From assembly GCF_001426645.1 (NCBI RefSeq), contig NZ_LMEX01000001.1:124449-188448 (forward strand): DNA of 64,000 nucleotides, given 5' to 3'. Below the pieces are notes generated by a model. That model was not told the origin of the DNA. It saw only the letters and a program-made list of their open reading frames with translations, and did not search any database. This document shows, one piece after another, positions 17,077 to 25,175 of the stretch. This DNA comes from Rhodanobacter sp. Root480 (GTDB lineage Bacteria; Pseudomonadota; Gammaproteobacteria; Xanthomonadales; Rhodanobacteraceae). The position numbers were made by a program, and so were the translations under genes. Numbering within the stretch: position 1 is the first letter of the stretch; each line of letters opens with the position of its first letter.

Positions 17077-17853
17077 TCAGGGGACGTCGGCAAGCCAGGT
17101 CGCGTTGCCGAAGCGGGTTTGTGCGAGCGTTTCGGCCTGGGTCAGTTCGTCAGCGCGCAGCGTATCGTCGGTGAGGCCGTGCAGGCGGCGGAAGGTGGCG
17201 ATCATCCGTTCGATCACCATCTCGCGTGGCAGGCCGGTCTGGCTGCGCAGCGGGTCGACGCGCTTGGCGGCGCTGGTGGTGCCCTTGTCGGAAAGTTTCT
17301 CGCGGCCGATGCGCAATACGTCCAGCATCTTCGCTGCGTCGATGTCGTAGGCCATGGTCACGTGGTGCAGCACCGCACCGCCGCGGTGTGCCTGCGCCGC
17401 GCCGGCGATCTTGCCGCCTTCGGAAGTGATGTCGTTCAGCGGCTGGTACCAGGCCTTGATGCCCAGCTCGCCCAGCGCCTCGATCACCCACGCATCCATG
17501 AACGCGTACGCCTGCTGGAACGACATGTCCTTGATCAGCGAGAGCGGCGCGTAGATCGAATAGGTGATGGTGTTGCCCGGCTCGATGAACATCGCGCCGC
17601 CGCCCGAGATGCGCCGCACCACCTCGATGCCGTGGCGTTGCGCGGCCTCGGCGTCGACCTCGTTGCGCAGTGACTGGAAGCGGCCGATCACCACCGCGGG
17701 TGATGCCCACTCCCAGATGCGCACGGTGGGTTTGCGGCGACCGGCGCCGACCTCGTGGGTAAGTACGTCGTCCAGCGCCATGTGCAGGCTTGGCGATTGC
17801 GGCGCGGTGTGGATCAGCTGCCAGTCGTGGTCGTGCCATTCGGTGCGCATCAT
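17077..17853 (-). CDS. lplA: lipoate-protein ligase A, large (catalytic) part
   Basis: A 258-residue BPL/LplA/LipB-fold protein. It contains RRISGGGAMFIEPGN (the RRxxGGG motif binding lipoyl-AMP) near residue 80, and the catalytic lysine segment SEGGKIAGAAQ near residue 145. HHVTMAYDIDAAKMLDVL and a KLSDKG stretch follow. It activates lipoate with ATP and loads it onto E2 subunits or GcvH. The accessory C-terminal domain of E. coli LplA is missing; a separate small gene overlapping the start by 4 bp supplies it, as in the bipartite ligase of Thermoplasma. Confidence 0.85.
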   Translation of the reverse strand: MMRTEWHDHDWQLIHTAPQSPSLHMALDDVLTHEVGAGRRKPTVRIWEWASPAVVIGRFQSLRNEVDAEAAQRHGIEVVRRISGGGAMFIEPGNTITYSIYAPLSLIKDMSFQQAYAFMDAWVIEALGELGIKAWYQPLNDITSEGGKIAGAAQAHRGGAVLHHVTMAYDIDAAKMLDVLRIGREKLSDKGTTSAAKRVDPLRSQTGLPREMVIERMIATFRRLHGLTDDTLRADELTQAETLAQTRFGNATWLADVP

Positions 17854-18140
17854 GCGAGGTGCTCCCCTTGCAGCGCACGGCGCACGGCCACGGCGATGGC
17901 CTCGGGCGAAATGCCGTACATCATGACGTCGGGCGCGAGCGCGTTGCGGATGCTGCGGGCGAGGCCGGCTTCGTCCATGTCGGCGGGCTGGCCTTCGAGC
18001 GCCGCGTCGATGGTGCGCAGTGCGCTGTCAGGCTCAAGGAAAAAGTCACCGCTCAGTTGCACCCGGGCCAGTCGCCCATCGCGGACATCGAGATCGACCA
18101 CCACCAGCTTGCCGCCGGGCATCTTGTATTCGCCATGCAT
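17850..18140 (-). CDS. lipoate-protein ligase small subunit (LplB-like C-terminal domain)
   Basis: A 96-residue protein beginning MHGEYKMPGGKLVVVDLDV and containing VQLSGDFFLEPD. This is the form of the lipoate ligase C-terminal accessory domain, here encoded as its own gene. In split ligases this subunit is required for lipoate adenylation. Its stop overlaps the start of the large-part gene by 4 bp (ATGA), so the two halves are made together and in matching amounts. The 258 bp upstream hold no other gene. Confidence 0.8.
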   Translation of the reverse strand: MHGEYKMPGGKLVVVDLDVRDGRLARVQLSGDFFLEPDSALRTIDAALEGQPADMDEAGLARSIRNALAPDVMMYGISPEAIAVAVRRALQGEHLA

Positions 18141-18283
18141 CGACGGTTTTCCTCGCGAAGGAACAGATCGGGATTATCGCGCGTGCGAATGGGTGGCGGA
18201 ATCGATGCATCGCCATCGTGTGGTCATGGGACGCTGATCTTCCCCTTTTGAGGGGGCGACATCCCGATCGAGTCGTCCGCTGT

Positions 18284-18299
18284 CGCGAAATTTTTCGCG
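18284..18299. repeat. small perfect palindrome in the 18141-18398 gap
   Basis: CGCGAAA-TT-TTTCGCG, with 7-bp arms. It lies in the 258-bp space between the lipoate ligase genes and the end of the flavoprotein gene, both on the minus strand. It could be part of a terminator for the flavoprotein transcript, although the U-run is embedded in the arm, or an operator for the ligase genes. Nothing else recognisable is seen in this gap. Confidence 0.3.
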
Positions 18300-18398
18300 C
18301 AATGAACCTGAGGGACGGATGAGCGGTCAGGCAGGCCCTCGAGCAGCCCGGAATCGGTACTCATGCCCGCAAGCCTGGTGGTCCCGGGCGCCCACCAT

Positions 18399-19301
18399 CT
18401 ACGACGTCGGCCACACCAGTGATCGGTGAAGCTGCGCGCCGGCCCACGCACCATCACCCACCGCGAGCGACACCGAGTGCGGCATCCTTGCGGCGTCGCC
18501 GCAGGCGAATACGCCGGGGACGGTGGTTTCCCTGGCTTCGCCGGTGCCTATCTGCGTGCCCATCACGGTCTCGACAATTTCGCAGCCGAGCTGCGCGGCG
18601 ATCGGCGTGGAAGGTTCGTTATGCGGCGCGGTGAACAGGCCGGCGAAGCTCATTCGCCTTCCGTCGGAGAGCACCACATCGGCGCTCCCGTCAATCTGGC
18701 GAATGCGAGTGGTCTCGATCGTCACGCCGCGCCGAATCAACTCGTCCTCGGCGGCCTGGTCGAGTTCGAACGTGCCGTTGAGGAAGAACGTGGTGTCTCC
18801 CCACTCCGGCAGCAGCTGCGCCTGATGGATCGACATCGGTCCGGTGGCGATGACGCCAACGCGGCCCTGGTGCAGTTCATAGCCGTGGCAGTACGGGCAG
18901 TGGAAGATGCTCTTGCCCCAGCGTTCGGCCACGCCAGGGATCGCGGGCAGCCGGTCCGATACGCCGATCGCCAGCAGCAGGCGCCTGGCGGTATAGATCG
19001 TGTCGCCGCAGGTCACCTGGAAGTCGTCCATCGTGCCGCTGGCCCGCCCGACATCGCCGTCCTGCCAGGTCAGCGTGGGATACGCCTCGAGTTGCGCACG
19101 GGCGATGCGGGCCAGCTCGGCAGGATCGACGCCGTCGCTGCCCAGGAATCCGTGTGAGTGGCTGGCGCTGCGGTTGCGCCGTTTGCCACCGTCGATGATG
19201 AGCACGCTGCGGCGTGCCCGCAGCAATTGCAGGGCAGCGGCCATGCCCGAATAGCTGCCACCGACGATGATCACGTCGTATTTCATCGCGTCATGCTTCA
19301 T
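18399..19301 (-). CDS. NAD(P)/FAD-dependent oxidoreductase, thioredoxin reductase-like
   Basis: A 300-residue flavoprotein. FAD-binding GGSYSGMAAALQLL is near residue 15, a GFLGSDGVDPAEL segment follows, and the redox-active pair lies in FHCPYCHGYE (CxxC). The end is VFACGDAARMPHSVSLAVGDGAWAG. The family reduces small disulfides or works as an independent oxidoreductase; many lie next to Rrf2-type regulators, as here. The ATG at 19301 overlaps the Rrf2 gene by 11 bp, so they form one operon; ATGs at 19294 (out of frame) and 19286 (in frame) also occur. Confidence 0.82.
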   Translation of the reverse strand: MKHDAMKYDVIIVGGSYSGMAAALQLLRARRSVLIIDGGKRRNRSASHSHGFLGSDGVDPAELARIARAQLEAYPTLTWQDGDVGRASGTMDDFQVTCGDTIYTARRLLLAIGVSDRLPAIPGVAERWGKSIFHCPYCHGYELHQGRVGVIATGPMSIHQAQLLPEWGDTTFFLNGTFELDQAAEDELIRRGVTIETTRIRQIDGSADVVLSDGRRMSFAGLFTAPHNEPSTPIAAQLGCEIVETVMGTQIGTGEARETTVPGVFACGDAARMPHSVSLAVGDGAWAGAQLHRSLVWPTS

Positions 19302-19743
19302 GCCGGTGCCTCGATCGATGGGCGCCATGACGGCGCGTGAAATCCGCGGCCAGTGCGGCCAGGGTGACCGATTCGAAGCGCTGCAGCAGCAGCGCTTCGG
19401 CGTCGGCAAACGCCGTGTCGAGCGCGGCATTGATCACCTGCTCGACGAGGCATGATGGATGCTCGCTCCGGTTGCCCACGGCGAACAGCGCGGGTTCGCC
19501 CAGCGCTTCGTGCAGCTGGCGCAATGTGACCTTGGTGAGGTCTGCCGAGATGCGCCAGCCGCCGGCGTGGCCCCGATCCGCGGTGACCAGGCCGGCCTCC
19601 CGCAGCAGGCCCATGGTGCGGCGAACCACCACCGGATGCGTGCCCAGGCACTGCGCCAGCGCATCGGATGTCATCGGCGTATCGCGCTCGGCCATGTGCA
19701 GCAAAGCGTGGAGTACGGCGGAAAGTCGGCTGTCTCGTTTCAT
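19291..19743 (-). CDS. Rrf2-family transcriptional regulator (YwnA-like)
   Basis: A 150-residue protein with an N-terminal winged helix: RLSAVLHALLHMAE, then PMTSDALAQCLGTHPVVVRRTMGLLREAGLV and the wing GHAGGW. This is the Rrf2 layout. The three clustered cysteines of iron-sulfur members such as IscR are not present (only Cys32 and one near residue 97), so it is more like thiol- or redox-sensing YwnA/CymR types. It is divergent from a methyltransferase gene. A palindrome directly in front of its start codon may be its own operator. Confidence 0.82.
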   Translation of the reverse strand: MKRDSRLSAVLHALLHMAERDTPMTSDALAQCLGTHPVVVRRTMGLLREAGLVTADRGHAGGWRISADLTKVTLRQLHEALGEPALFAVGNRSEHPSCLVEQVINAALDTAFADAEALLLQRFESVTLAALAADFTRRHGAHRSRHRHEA

Positions 19744-19760
19744 GTAACAAACGATGTTAC
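19744..19760. promoter_or_regulatory. inverted repeat in the Rrf2/methyltransferase divergent region
   Basis: GTAAC-N7-GTTAC lies immediately before the Rrf2 start codon (ATG at 19743, minus strand) and 33 bp before the methyltransferase ATG at 19794. The whole divergent spacer is only 50 bp, so a regulator bound here could control both genes. Rrf2 regulators bind palindromes of about this size. The assignment is inference. Confidence 0.45.
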
Positions 19761-19793
19761 GTTAGTGCTTGAGTGTCAAGCAGCGAGGGCAAC

Positions 19794-20471
19794 ATGTCTT
19801 CTTTCAATGATCCACAAGCGGTGGCGCGGTACACGGATGGGCCACTGCGGCAGGTGCCCGGGCTGCATGCGCTCCACCAGATGGCCGGCCTGCTCCTGCA
19901 CGAGCGCGTGCCGCCCGACGGGCGTGTGCTGGTACTCGGCGCCGGCGGAGGCATGGAACTCAAGGCCTTTGCCGAGACCTGTCCGCAGTGGCGTCTGCTA
20001 GGTGTGGATCCGTCCGCGCCGATGCTGGAATTGGCCGTCCAGACGCTGGGGCCGCTGGCGCCGGGAGTGGAGTTGCTGGAGGGATACATTGATGCGGCTC
20101 CGGCCATCGAATTCGATGGCGCGGCTTGCCTGCTCACCATGCACTTCCTGTCCATCGAGCAGCGCCTGCACACGCTGCGCCAGCTGCGGTGCCGATTGAA
20201 ACCCGGCGCGCCGTTGGTCATGGCGCACCACAGCGTTCCCGATGCGCCCGATGAAAAGAGGCGCTGGTTGCAGCGGCACGTAGCCTTCATGACCTCAAAC
20301 GGCATGCCGGTGGCAGACCCGATCGCCGCGGTCGAAGCGATGACCAGCCGTCTCCCGGCGCTTTCTCCCGAAGCCGAGGTCGACCTGCTGGAGCAGGCGG
20401 GCTTCGAGCGACCGGAGCTGTTCTATGCGGCTTTCACGTTCAAGGGTTGGGTGGCTTATGCGGGGTTATAG
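19794..20471 (+). CDS. class I SAM-dependent methyltransferase
   Basis: A 225-residue protein with the Rossmann-type SAM motif I VLVLGAGGGMELKAFAE near residue 45, motif II LGVDPSAPMLELA and LLTMHFLS as the post-II strand. The first residues SSFNDPQAVARYTDGPLRQVPG resemble the entry helix of small-molecule methyltransferases. The substrate is unknown. The ATG at 19794 follows a GCGAGGGC stretch that can serve as ribosome binding site; an in-frame ATG at 19773 lies inside the regulatory spacer and is less likely. Confidence 0.78.
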   Translation: MSSFNDPQAVARYTDGPLRQVPGLHALHQMAGLLLHERVPPDGRVLVLGAGGGMELKAFAETCPQWRLLGVDPSAPMLELAVQTLGPLAPGVELLEGYIDAAPAIEFDGAACLLTMHFLSIEQRLHTLRQLRCRLKPGAPLVMAHHSVPDAPDEKRRWLQRHVAFMTSNGMPVADPIAAVEAMTSRLPALSPEAEVDLLEQAGFERPELFYAAFTFKGWVAYAGL

Positions 20472-20489
20472 GTTCGCCGACCTGCGTTT

Positions 20490-21653
20490 TCAGGGGCGCA
20501 GGCTCCGCAGGCCGGTGCGAATTTCGCTGACCAGTATCCCGGGCTGTTCGAAGGCAGCGTAGTGTCCGCCCTTGTCGGCCTCGCCGTAGTGGATCAGGTT
20601 GGTGTAGGTGTCTTCGATCCAGCTTCGGGGCAGGCGCGGGATGTCGCGGGGAAACACGGTCACCGCGACCGGCAGCGTCAGTTTGGGCCCGGCCATGCTG
20701 CCCGCCTTGTTTTCCCAGTAGATGCGCGCGGACGATGCGGCGGTGTTGGTGAACCAGTACAGCGATATCGCATCCAGGATCTCATCGGTGCCGAGGGCGT
20801 CCTCGGCGAGTCCGTGGTTGTCGGTTTTGGCCTGGAACTTGTCGTAGATCCAGGCCGCCAGGCCCGCCGGCGAGTCCGCCAGGGCGAAGCCGATGGTCGC
20901 CGGCTTCGTGGCCTGAAGGTGATTGGCGCCACCCATGTCGCCGTTGTACAGGGCGAGGGAATCCACGGCGTATTGCTCTTCGGGCGACAGCGTGTCGGGT
21001 ATCTGCGCGGGAAACGCGTATTGGCTGTTCAAGTGAATGCCGAGCAGTCCCTCGGGCTGCATGACCCCGAGCACGGAGGTGACGACGGCACCCCAATCAC
21101 CGCCCTGGGCGGCCCACTTCGTATAGCCAAGGCGCTTCATGAGCTCCACCCACGCGGCGGCGATACGCGAGACAGACCAGCCCGTTTCGGCGGGCTTCTG
21201 GGAAAACCCGAATCCGGGCAGCGACGGGATCACGACATCAAATGCATCGTCGGCGTTTCCGCCGAACGCCACCGGATCAGTCAGCGGGCCAATCACTTTC
21301 AGGAACTCGACGATCGAACCGGGCCATCCATGCGTCAGGATGAGCGGCATCGCATTCGGATGCTTTGATCTGACATGGATGAAGTGGATATCCAGTCCGT
21401 CGATCGTGGTCAGAAATTGCGGGAAACGATTGAGCTCGGACTCGAATCGGCGCCAGTCGTACTTGCGCGCCCAGTAGTCGATGAGTGATTTCGCATGGTC
21501 CAGGCGGACACCTTGCGACCAGTCGACGACGGTTTCCTGAGCGGGCCAGCGCGTTCTGGCCAGCCGCCGCTTCAGGTCCTCGATCTCGGCATCCGGGATC
21601 GAGACGGTGAAGGGGCGGACGAGCGGTGGGGGTGTGGGCGCCGATTCGGCCAT
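20490..21653 (-). CDS. epoxide hydrolase (EHN-type alpha/beta hydrolase)
   Basis: A 387-residue protein with the N-terminal epoxide hydrolase cap domain (residues about 10-115: FTVSIPDAEIEDLKRRLARTRWP). The hydrolase core has LTHGWPGS as the oxyanion HGxP loop, the nucleophile Asp in AAQGGDWGAVV, and the catalytic His in KGGHYAAFE. It opens epoxides to diols, consistent with the other electrophile-handling genes nearby. The start is ATG 21653, preceded by AGGAGAA. It converges on the methyltransferase gene with an 18-bp gap. Confidence 0.88.
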   Translation of the reverse strand: MAESAPTPPPLVRPFTVSIPDAEIEDLKRRLARTRWPAQETVVDWSQGVRLDHAKSLIDYWARKYDWRRFESELNRFPQFLTTIDGLDIHFIHVRSKHPNAMPLILTHGWPGSIVEFLKVIGPLTDPVAFGGNADDAFDVVIPSLPGFGFSQKPAETGWSVSRIAAAWVELMKRLGYTKWAAQGGDWGAVVTSVLGVMQPEGLLGIHLNSQYAFPAQIPDTLSPEEQYAVDSLALYNGDMGGANHLQATKPATIGFALADSPAGLAAWIYDKFQAKTDNHGLAEDALGTDEILDAISLYWFTNTAASSARIYWENKAGSMAGPKLTLPVAVTVFPRDIPRLPRSWIEDTYTNLIHYGEADKGGHYAAFEQPGILVSEIRTGLRSLRP

Positions 21654-22043
21654 TGCCTCGTTCTCCTGAACGTTTGCTTCGCCGTGCACACGACGATGCG
21701 CACGAACACTGGTGTGCAAACTACTCCATTCCTGCAGGAAGGCCGTACTACCGGTACCTCAGGGGCACGCAGGCATGGGTCAGATCGATGAGGATCTGTT
21801 CCCTCCAATGCGGGTAACGCCTTGGCGACATCCTGGTGCGATTCGAAACGGACGGCTAAAAGACGCTGCCCGCCTTGAAGGCTTCCGCCTGTTTTCTTCG
21901 GGAGCTGTACCGGTCCGATCGCGGCTGCAGCAGCGGATCCTGAGCTTTCCGGGTCGCGCGTGGTTGCAACGGATATTCCTGGACATGACAGTATTCCCTT
22001 CAATTGATCGCGATCCTGGGCGCGTGATTGAGGGGCTGAAGGA
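21654..22043. other. 390-bp gap without a gene
   Basis: No frame in this stretch encodes a recognisable protein. The end next to the epoxide hydrolase holds an inverted repeat, TGCACAC (21685-21691) and GTGTGCA (21712-21718), flanked by matching GTTTGC (21672-21677) and GCAAAC (21716-21721). This could be an operator for the hydrolase gene. The remainder, up to the end of the SDR gene at 22044, looks like ordinary spacer. Confidence 0.4.
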
Positions 22044-22784
22044 TCAGACAATGCCGCCATTGGCGCGCAGCACCTGGCCGTTGATCCATGCGCCATCGGG
22101 CCCGACCAGAAAGGCGACGGCCGCCGCAATGTCCTCGGGCGTGCCGAGCCGTTCAAGCGGATTCATCTTCGACGTGCGCTCGATCAATTCCGGCGACTTG
22201 CCGTCGAGGAAGAGCGCTGTCGCGGTCGGTCCGGGCGCAATGGCATTGACGGTGATATGGCGGCCGCGCAGTTCCTTGGCGAGGATGCCGGTCAATCCTT
22301 CGACGGCCGCCTTCGTGGCGACATAGACGCCATAAGTCTCCAGCTTGAGCCCGACGACGCTGGTCGAGAAATTGACGATCCGGCCGCCATCGCGCAGACG
22401 CCGTGCGGCTTCGCGCAGGGTGTAGATGCTGCCCTTGAGATTGGTGGCAATCAGGCTGTCGATGAGGGCGTCATCGCCATCGGCAATCGTCGCCAGCCGC
22501 ATGATGCCGGCGTTGTTGATCAGAACGTCGATACCGCCGAAAGCGGCTTCCGTGCTGTCGAACAGACGCGCCACCGCGGCCGCATCGCTGACATCGGCTT
22601 GCGCGGTGAGCGCCTTGCCGCCGGCAGCCTCGATCTTGCCTGCCAGCTGCTCGGCCTCGCCGGCATTGCTGGCGTAGTTCACCACGACCGTGAAGCCGTC
22701 TTTGGCGAGGCGTTGGGCAATCGCTGCACCGATGCCACGCGAGGCGCCGGTGACGATGGCGACCTTGTGGGTGGTCGTTGTCAT
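22044..22784 (-). CDS. SDR-family oxidoreductase (classical, FabG-like)
   Basis: A 246-residue short-chain dehydrogenase. It has the cofactor loop TGASRGIGAAIAQ, the NNAG structural motif, the catalytic Ser in NFSTSVVG, and YVATKAA for the catalytic Tyr and Lys (YxxxK). PGPTATALF and a terminal GQVLRANGGIV complete the fold. The VVNYAS stretch after the second strand favours NADP(H). The substrate is unknown. It is divergent from a LysR gene. Start ATG 22784; its ribosome binding site AAAGGAGA is inside a perfect inverted repeat. Confidence 0.88.
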   Translation of the reverse strand: MTTTTHKVAIVTGASRGIGAAIAQRLAKDGFTVVVNYASNAGEAEQLAGKIEAAGGKALTAQADVSDAAAVARLFDSTEAAFGGIDVLINNAGIMRLATIADGDDALIDSLIATNLKGSIYTLREAARRLRDGGRIVNFSTSVVGLKLETYGVYVATKAAVEGLTGILAKELRGRHITVNAIAPGPTATALFLDGKSPELIERTSKMNPLERLGTPEDIAAAVAFLVGPDGAWINGQVLRANGGIV

Positions 22785-22790
22785 TCGAGT

Positions 22791-22822
22791 TCTCCTTTGG
22801 GATGCGTTGCTGACAAAGGAGA
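22791..22822. promoter_or_regulatory. 9-bp inverted repeat overlapping the SDR ribosome binding site
   Basis: TCTCCTTTG (22791-22799) and CAAAGGAGA (22814-22822) are perfect inverted copies separated by 14 bp. On the minus strand the copy nearer the gene is the Shine-Dalgarno sequence of the SDR gene (ATG at 22784). If both arms are transcribed the leader could fold and hide the ribosome binding site; alternatively the DNA palindrome may be a regulator site. Confidence 0.45.
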
Positions 22823-22869
22823 GTCTGTTCTTTTCGATGCTTCGGATAATCAACTATGATCTGGCATCA

Positions 22870-22883
22870 CTATTCGAAAATAG
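22870..22883. promoter_or_regulatory. palindrome before the LysR gene at 22896
   Basis: CTATT-CGAA-AATAG, an AT-rich palindrome ending 12 bp before the LysR start codon, in the divergent spacer shared with the SDR gene. LysR regulators usually bind dyads of this kind to repress themselves and activate the divergent gene. A possible -10 hexamer TATGAT lies at 22855-22860. Confidence 0.4.
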
Positions 22884-22895
22884 CGAACAAGTGAC

Positions 22896-23795
22896 ATGGA
22901 TCGCTTCGATGCCATGCGCATCTTCACTCGTGTTGCCGAGCGGCGCAGCTTCACCTTGGCGGCCGACGACCTGGGCTTGCCGCGTTCGACTGCCACCGAT
23001 GCCGTCAAGCAACTGGAGCAGCGGTTGGGAGTGCGCCTGCTCGAAAGAACGACGCGCGTTGTACGGCCCACGGTGGACGGCGAAGCCTATTACCAGCGGT
23101 GCGTTCGCCTGATCGCCGATCTTGAGGATACGGAGGCCGGGTTCAGCGGTGCCAAGCCTTCGGGTCTGCTGCGCGTCGATGTGCATGGTGCGCAGGCACG
23201 TTATTTCCTGCTGCCCGGGCTGCCGGACTTTCTTGCGCGCTATCCCGACATCAGCTTGCACATAAGCGAACTTCACCAGTCGCTCGACATGGTGCGAGAA
23301 GGCTTCGACTGCATCGTGCGGGCCGGCACGCTGACAGATTCTTCGCTCTATTACCGCAAGCTGGCCGAGTTGAAGCGCGGCACCTTCGCCAGCCCGGGCT
23401 ATCTCGCTCGCTTCGGCACGCCGCGCACGCTCTCTGATCTCGCCAACGGCCATACGATGATGGGTCTGCTGGCCCCTGACTCACCGTCCATCAGGCCGCT
23501 CGCCTTTACCGTCGCGGGCAAAGTTCAGGAATTGATGCTGCCCACCGTGGTTACGGTCACCGGACCGGACACGAACATTGGGTCGGCCTGTGCCGGTCTC
23601 GGCATCATCCAGGTGCCGCGCTACGGTGTGGTTTCCCAGCTTGCCAACGGTACGCTTGTCGAATTGCTGGCGGATTACCCGCCGCCGCGCCTGCCGGTGC
23701 ATGCGCTCTATTCCCATACACGTCAGCTTTCGCCGCGCCTGCGCGTCTTCATCGACTGGCTGGCACAGCAATATCGAACACGCGACGCCCCTTGA
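22896..23795 (+). CDS. LysR-family transcriptional regulator
   Basis: A 299-residue regulator. The N-terminal winged helix reads MDRFDAMRIFTRVAERRSFTLAADDLGLPRSTATDAVKQLEQRLGV, and the type 2 periplasmic-binding-like effector domain starts near residue 90. It belongs to the large CrgA/AaeR-like subgroup, which commonly sits divergent from oxidoreductases, here the SDR at 22044-22784. The effector is unknown. Confidence 0.9.
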   Translation: MDRFDAMRIFTRVAERRSFTLAADDLGLPRSTATDAVKQLEQRLGVRLLERTTRVVRPTVDGEAYYQRCVRLIADLEDTEAGFSGAKPSGLLRVDVHGAQARYFLLPGLPDFLARYPDISLHISELHQSLDMVREGFDCIVRAGTLTDSSLYYRKLAELKRGTFASPGYLARFGTPRTLSDLANGHTMMGLLAPDSPSIRPLAFTVAGKVQELMLPTVVTVTGPDTNIGSACAGLGIIQVPRYGVVSQLANGTLVELLADYPPPRLPVHALYSHTRQLSPRLRVFIDWLAQQYRTRDAP

Positions 23796-24209
23796 GGAGG
23801 GCAATGGGCTGCCGCCTGGCGGTGTTGACCCAGGCAGGTCGCCGTGGTCGCCATCGACGTCGCCACATGGTTGTAGGAGCCCGCTCGCGGGCGATGCTTT
23901 TCCGGTTTTCTGGATGCCACGCCAAAAGCATTGCCTGCGAGCGGGCTCCTACGAATATCGGTCGCGAATATGCGCTGAGGTTACGGTTTCCGACTGTCCC
24001 GCCTTGCATATTCTCCTTCGATTGGAAATGCCGGCATCCCGCAGGGTATGAACGGAGTGGCGCCCGCCCTGCGGGCGACTCGCGCCGCACACGACGGCAA
24101 TCCCGCTGTTTTGTCGCCCGCTATGTGGGGGAGGCGAAAGCGAATTTCCTTCCGATCGGCATGACCCCTGAAGAAAACGCGCGGCGGGTGCCCGGCCGCG
24201 CGCAGCAAG
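23796..24209. other. 414-bp gap carrying a GTAG palindrome
   Basis: The space between the LysR gene and the next SDR gene has no recognisable coding sequence. Its notable content is the GTAG-headed inverted repeat described at 23873-23952. The region after it (about 23960-24200) shows no motif that I recognise. Confidence 0.5.
23873..23952. repeat. GTAG-type REP palindromic pair (BIME-like)
   Basis: GTAGGAGCCCGCTCGC (23873-23888) and its exact inverse (23937-23952) bound an 80-bp element with a 48-bp centre. The GTAG head and internal stem match the REP family of Stenotrophomonas and relatives, which are thought to be mobilised by RAYT transposases. Three related elements occur in this window. 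No RAYT gene is visible. Confidence 0.75.
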
Positions 24210-24944
24210 TCAGAGTTGCGCCAGGCCGCCGTCGACCGCAACCTCGCTGGCGGTCATGAAGCTGCTGTCCGACGACGCGAGGAAGGCGGCGACCGCACCG
24301 ATCTCCGAGGGATCGGCCATGCGCTGCAGCGGCGTCATCGCGGCGAAGACCTTCTGGCCTTCCACGCCCAGCGCTTCCTTCGCCAGCTCGGTCGCCGTCG
24401 CCCCGGGCGACAGCACGTTGACCCGGATGCCGGTGCCTTTCAGGTCTTCCGCCCAGGTCTTGGCGAGGTTGCGCACGGCCGCCTTGCTCGCGCTGTAGGC
24501 GGTCATGCCCGGGGCGCCGGTGGTGCCGGCGCTTGATCCGGTCAGGATGATCGAACCGCCCTGACCCATCAGCGGCAGCGCTTTCTGCACCGTGAAGATC
24601 GTGCCCTTCACATTGGTGTCGAAGGTTTCGTCAATGTGCTCGGCGGTGATCTTGCCGAGTGCAAGCTGGCTGCCCGCGCCGGCGTTGGCGAAGACGATGT
24701 CGAGGGTTCCGCGCTCGGCCTTCACCGCCGCATAAAGCCGGTCGAGGTCGGCCAGATCGGAGACCGATCCCTTCACCCCACGGGCATTGGGGCCGAGATC
24801 GGCGACAGCTGTGTCGAGCGCGTCCTGGCGGCGGCCGAAGATGAAGACGAACGCGCCTTCCTCGATGAAGCGCTTTGCCGCCGCGAGGCCGATACCCGTA
24901 GCGCCGCCGGTGATCACAGCGGTTTTTCCAGTTAGCTTGGTCAT
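24210..24944 (-). CDS. SDR-family oxidoreductase
   Basis: A 244-residue classical short-chain dehydrogenase: TGGATGIGLAAAKRF cofactor loop, FGRR after the second strand (suggesting NADP preference), NAGAGS, catalytic Ser in LTGSSAG, YSASKAA (Tyr and Lys) and SPGATATEL. Such proteins are often annotated as glucose 1-dehydrogenase-like, but the substrate is not known. Start ATG 24944. It is divergent from the LysR gene at 25212 across a 267-bp spacer containing several dyads. Confidence 0.88.
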   Translation of the reverse strand: MTKLTGKTAVITGGATGIGLAAAKRFIEEGAFVFIFGRRQDALDTAVADLGPNARGVKGSVSDLADLDRLYAAVKAERGTLDIVFANAGAGSQLALGKITAEHIDETFDTNVKGTIFTVQKALPLMGQGGSIILTGSSAGTTGAPGMTAYSASKAAVRNLAKTWAEDLKGTGIRVNVLSPGATATELAKEALGVEGQKVFAAMTPLQRMADPSEIGAVAAFLASSDSSFMTASEVAVDGGLAQL

Positions 24945-25154
24945 GTCTTGGGTCCTTGGTGTGTATGTGTTGGGGGCGCATCGCCGGCACATTCAGTCCC
25001 GTGTTCGGAATGTCCCGTGATTCGACTTAATCGGGGGCTCCAGGTCGCTGCGGAACCATGTCGCGGTGCGGTGGAAAAGTTGACGGACATCGCGGTACAT
25101 GGGGCAGCTTCGTGATGCCTGGTTCCCAATCTAATCGGGCCGCCGGCGTTTGAT

Positions 25155-25175
25155 TAGTCGCCAATTGGGACTAAG
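25155..25175. promoter_or_regulatory. LysR-type operator candidate
   Basis: TTAGTC (25155-25160) and GACTAA (25170-25175) are inverted around a central CCAATTGG, making an almost complete 21-bp dyad with a T-N11-A-like core. It lies 36-57 bp before the LysR start codon, in the spacer shared with the divergent SDR gene, where LysR recognition sites are normally found. Confidence 0.5.
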
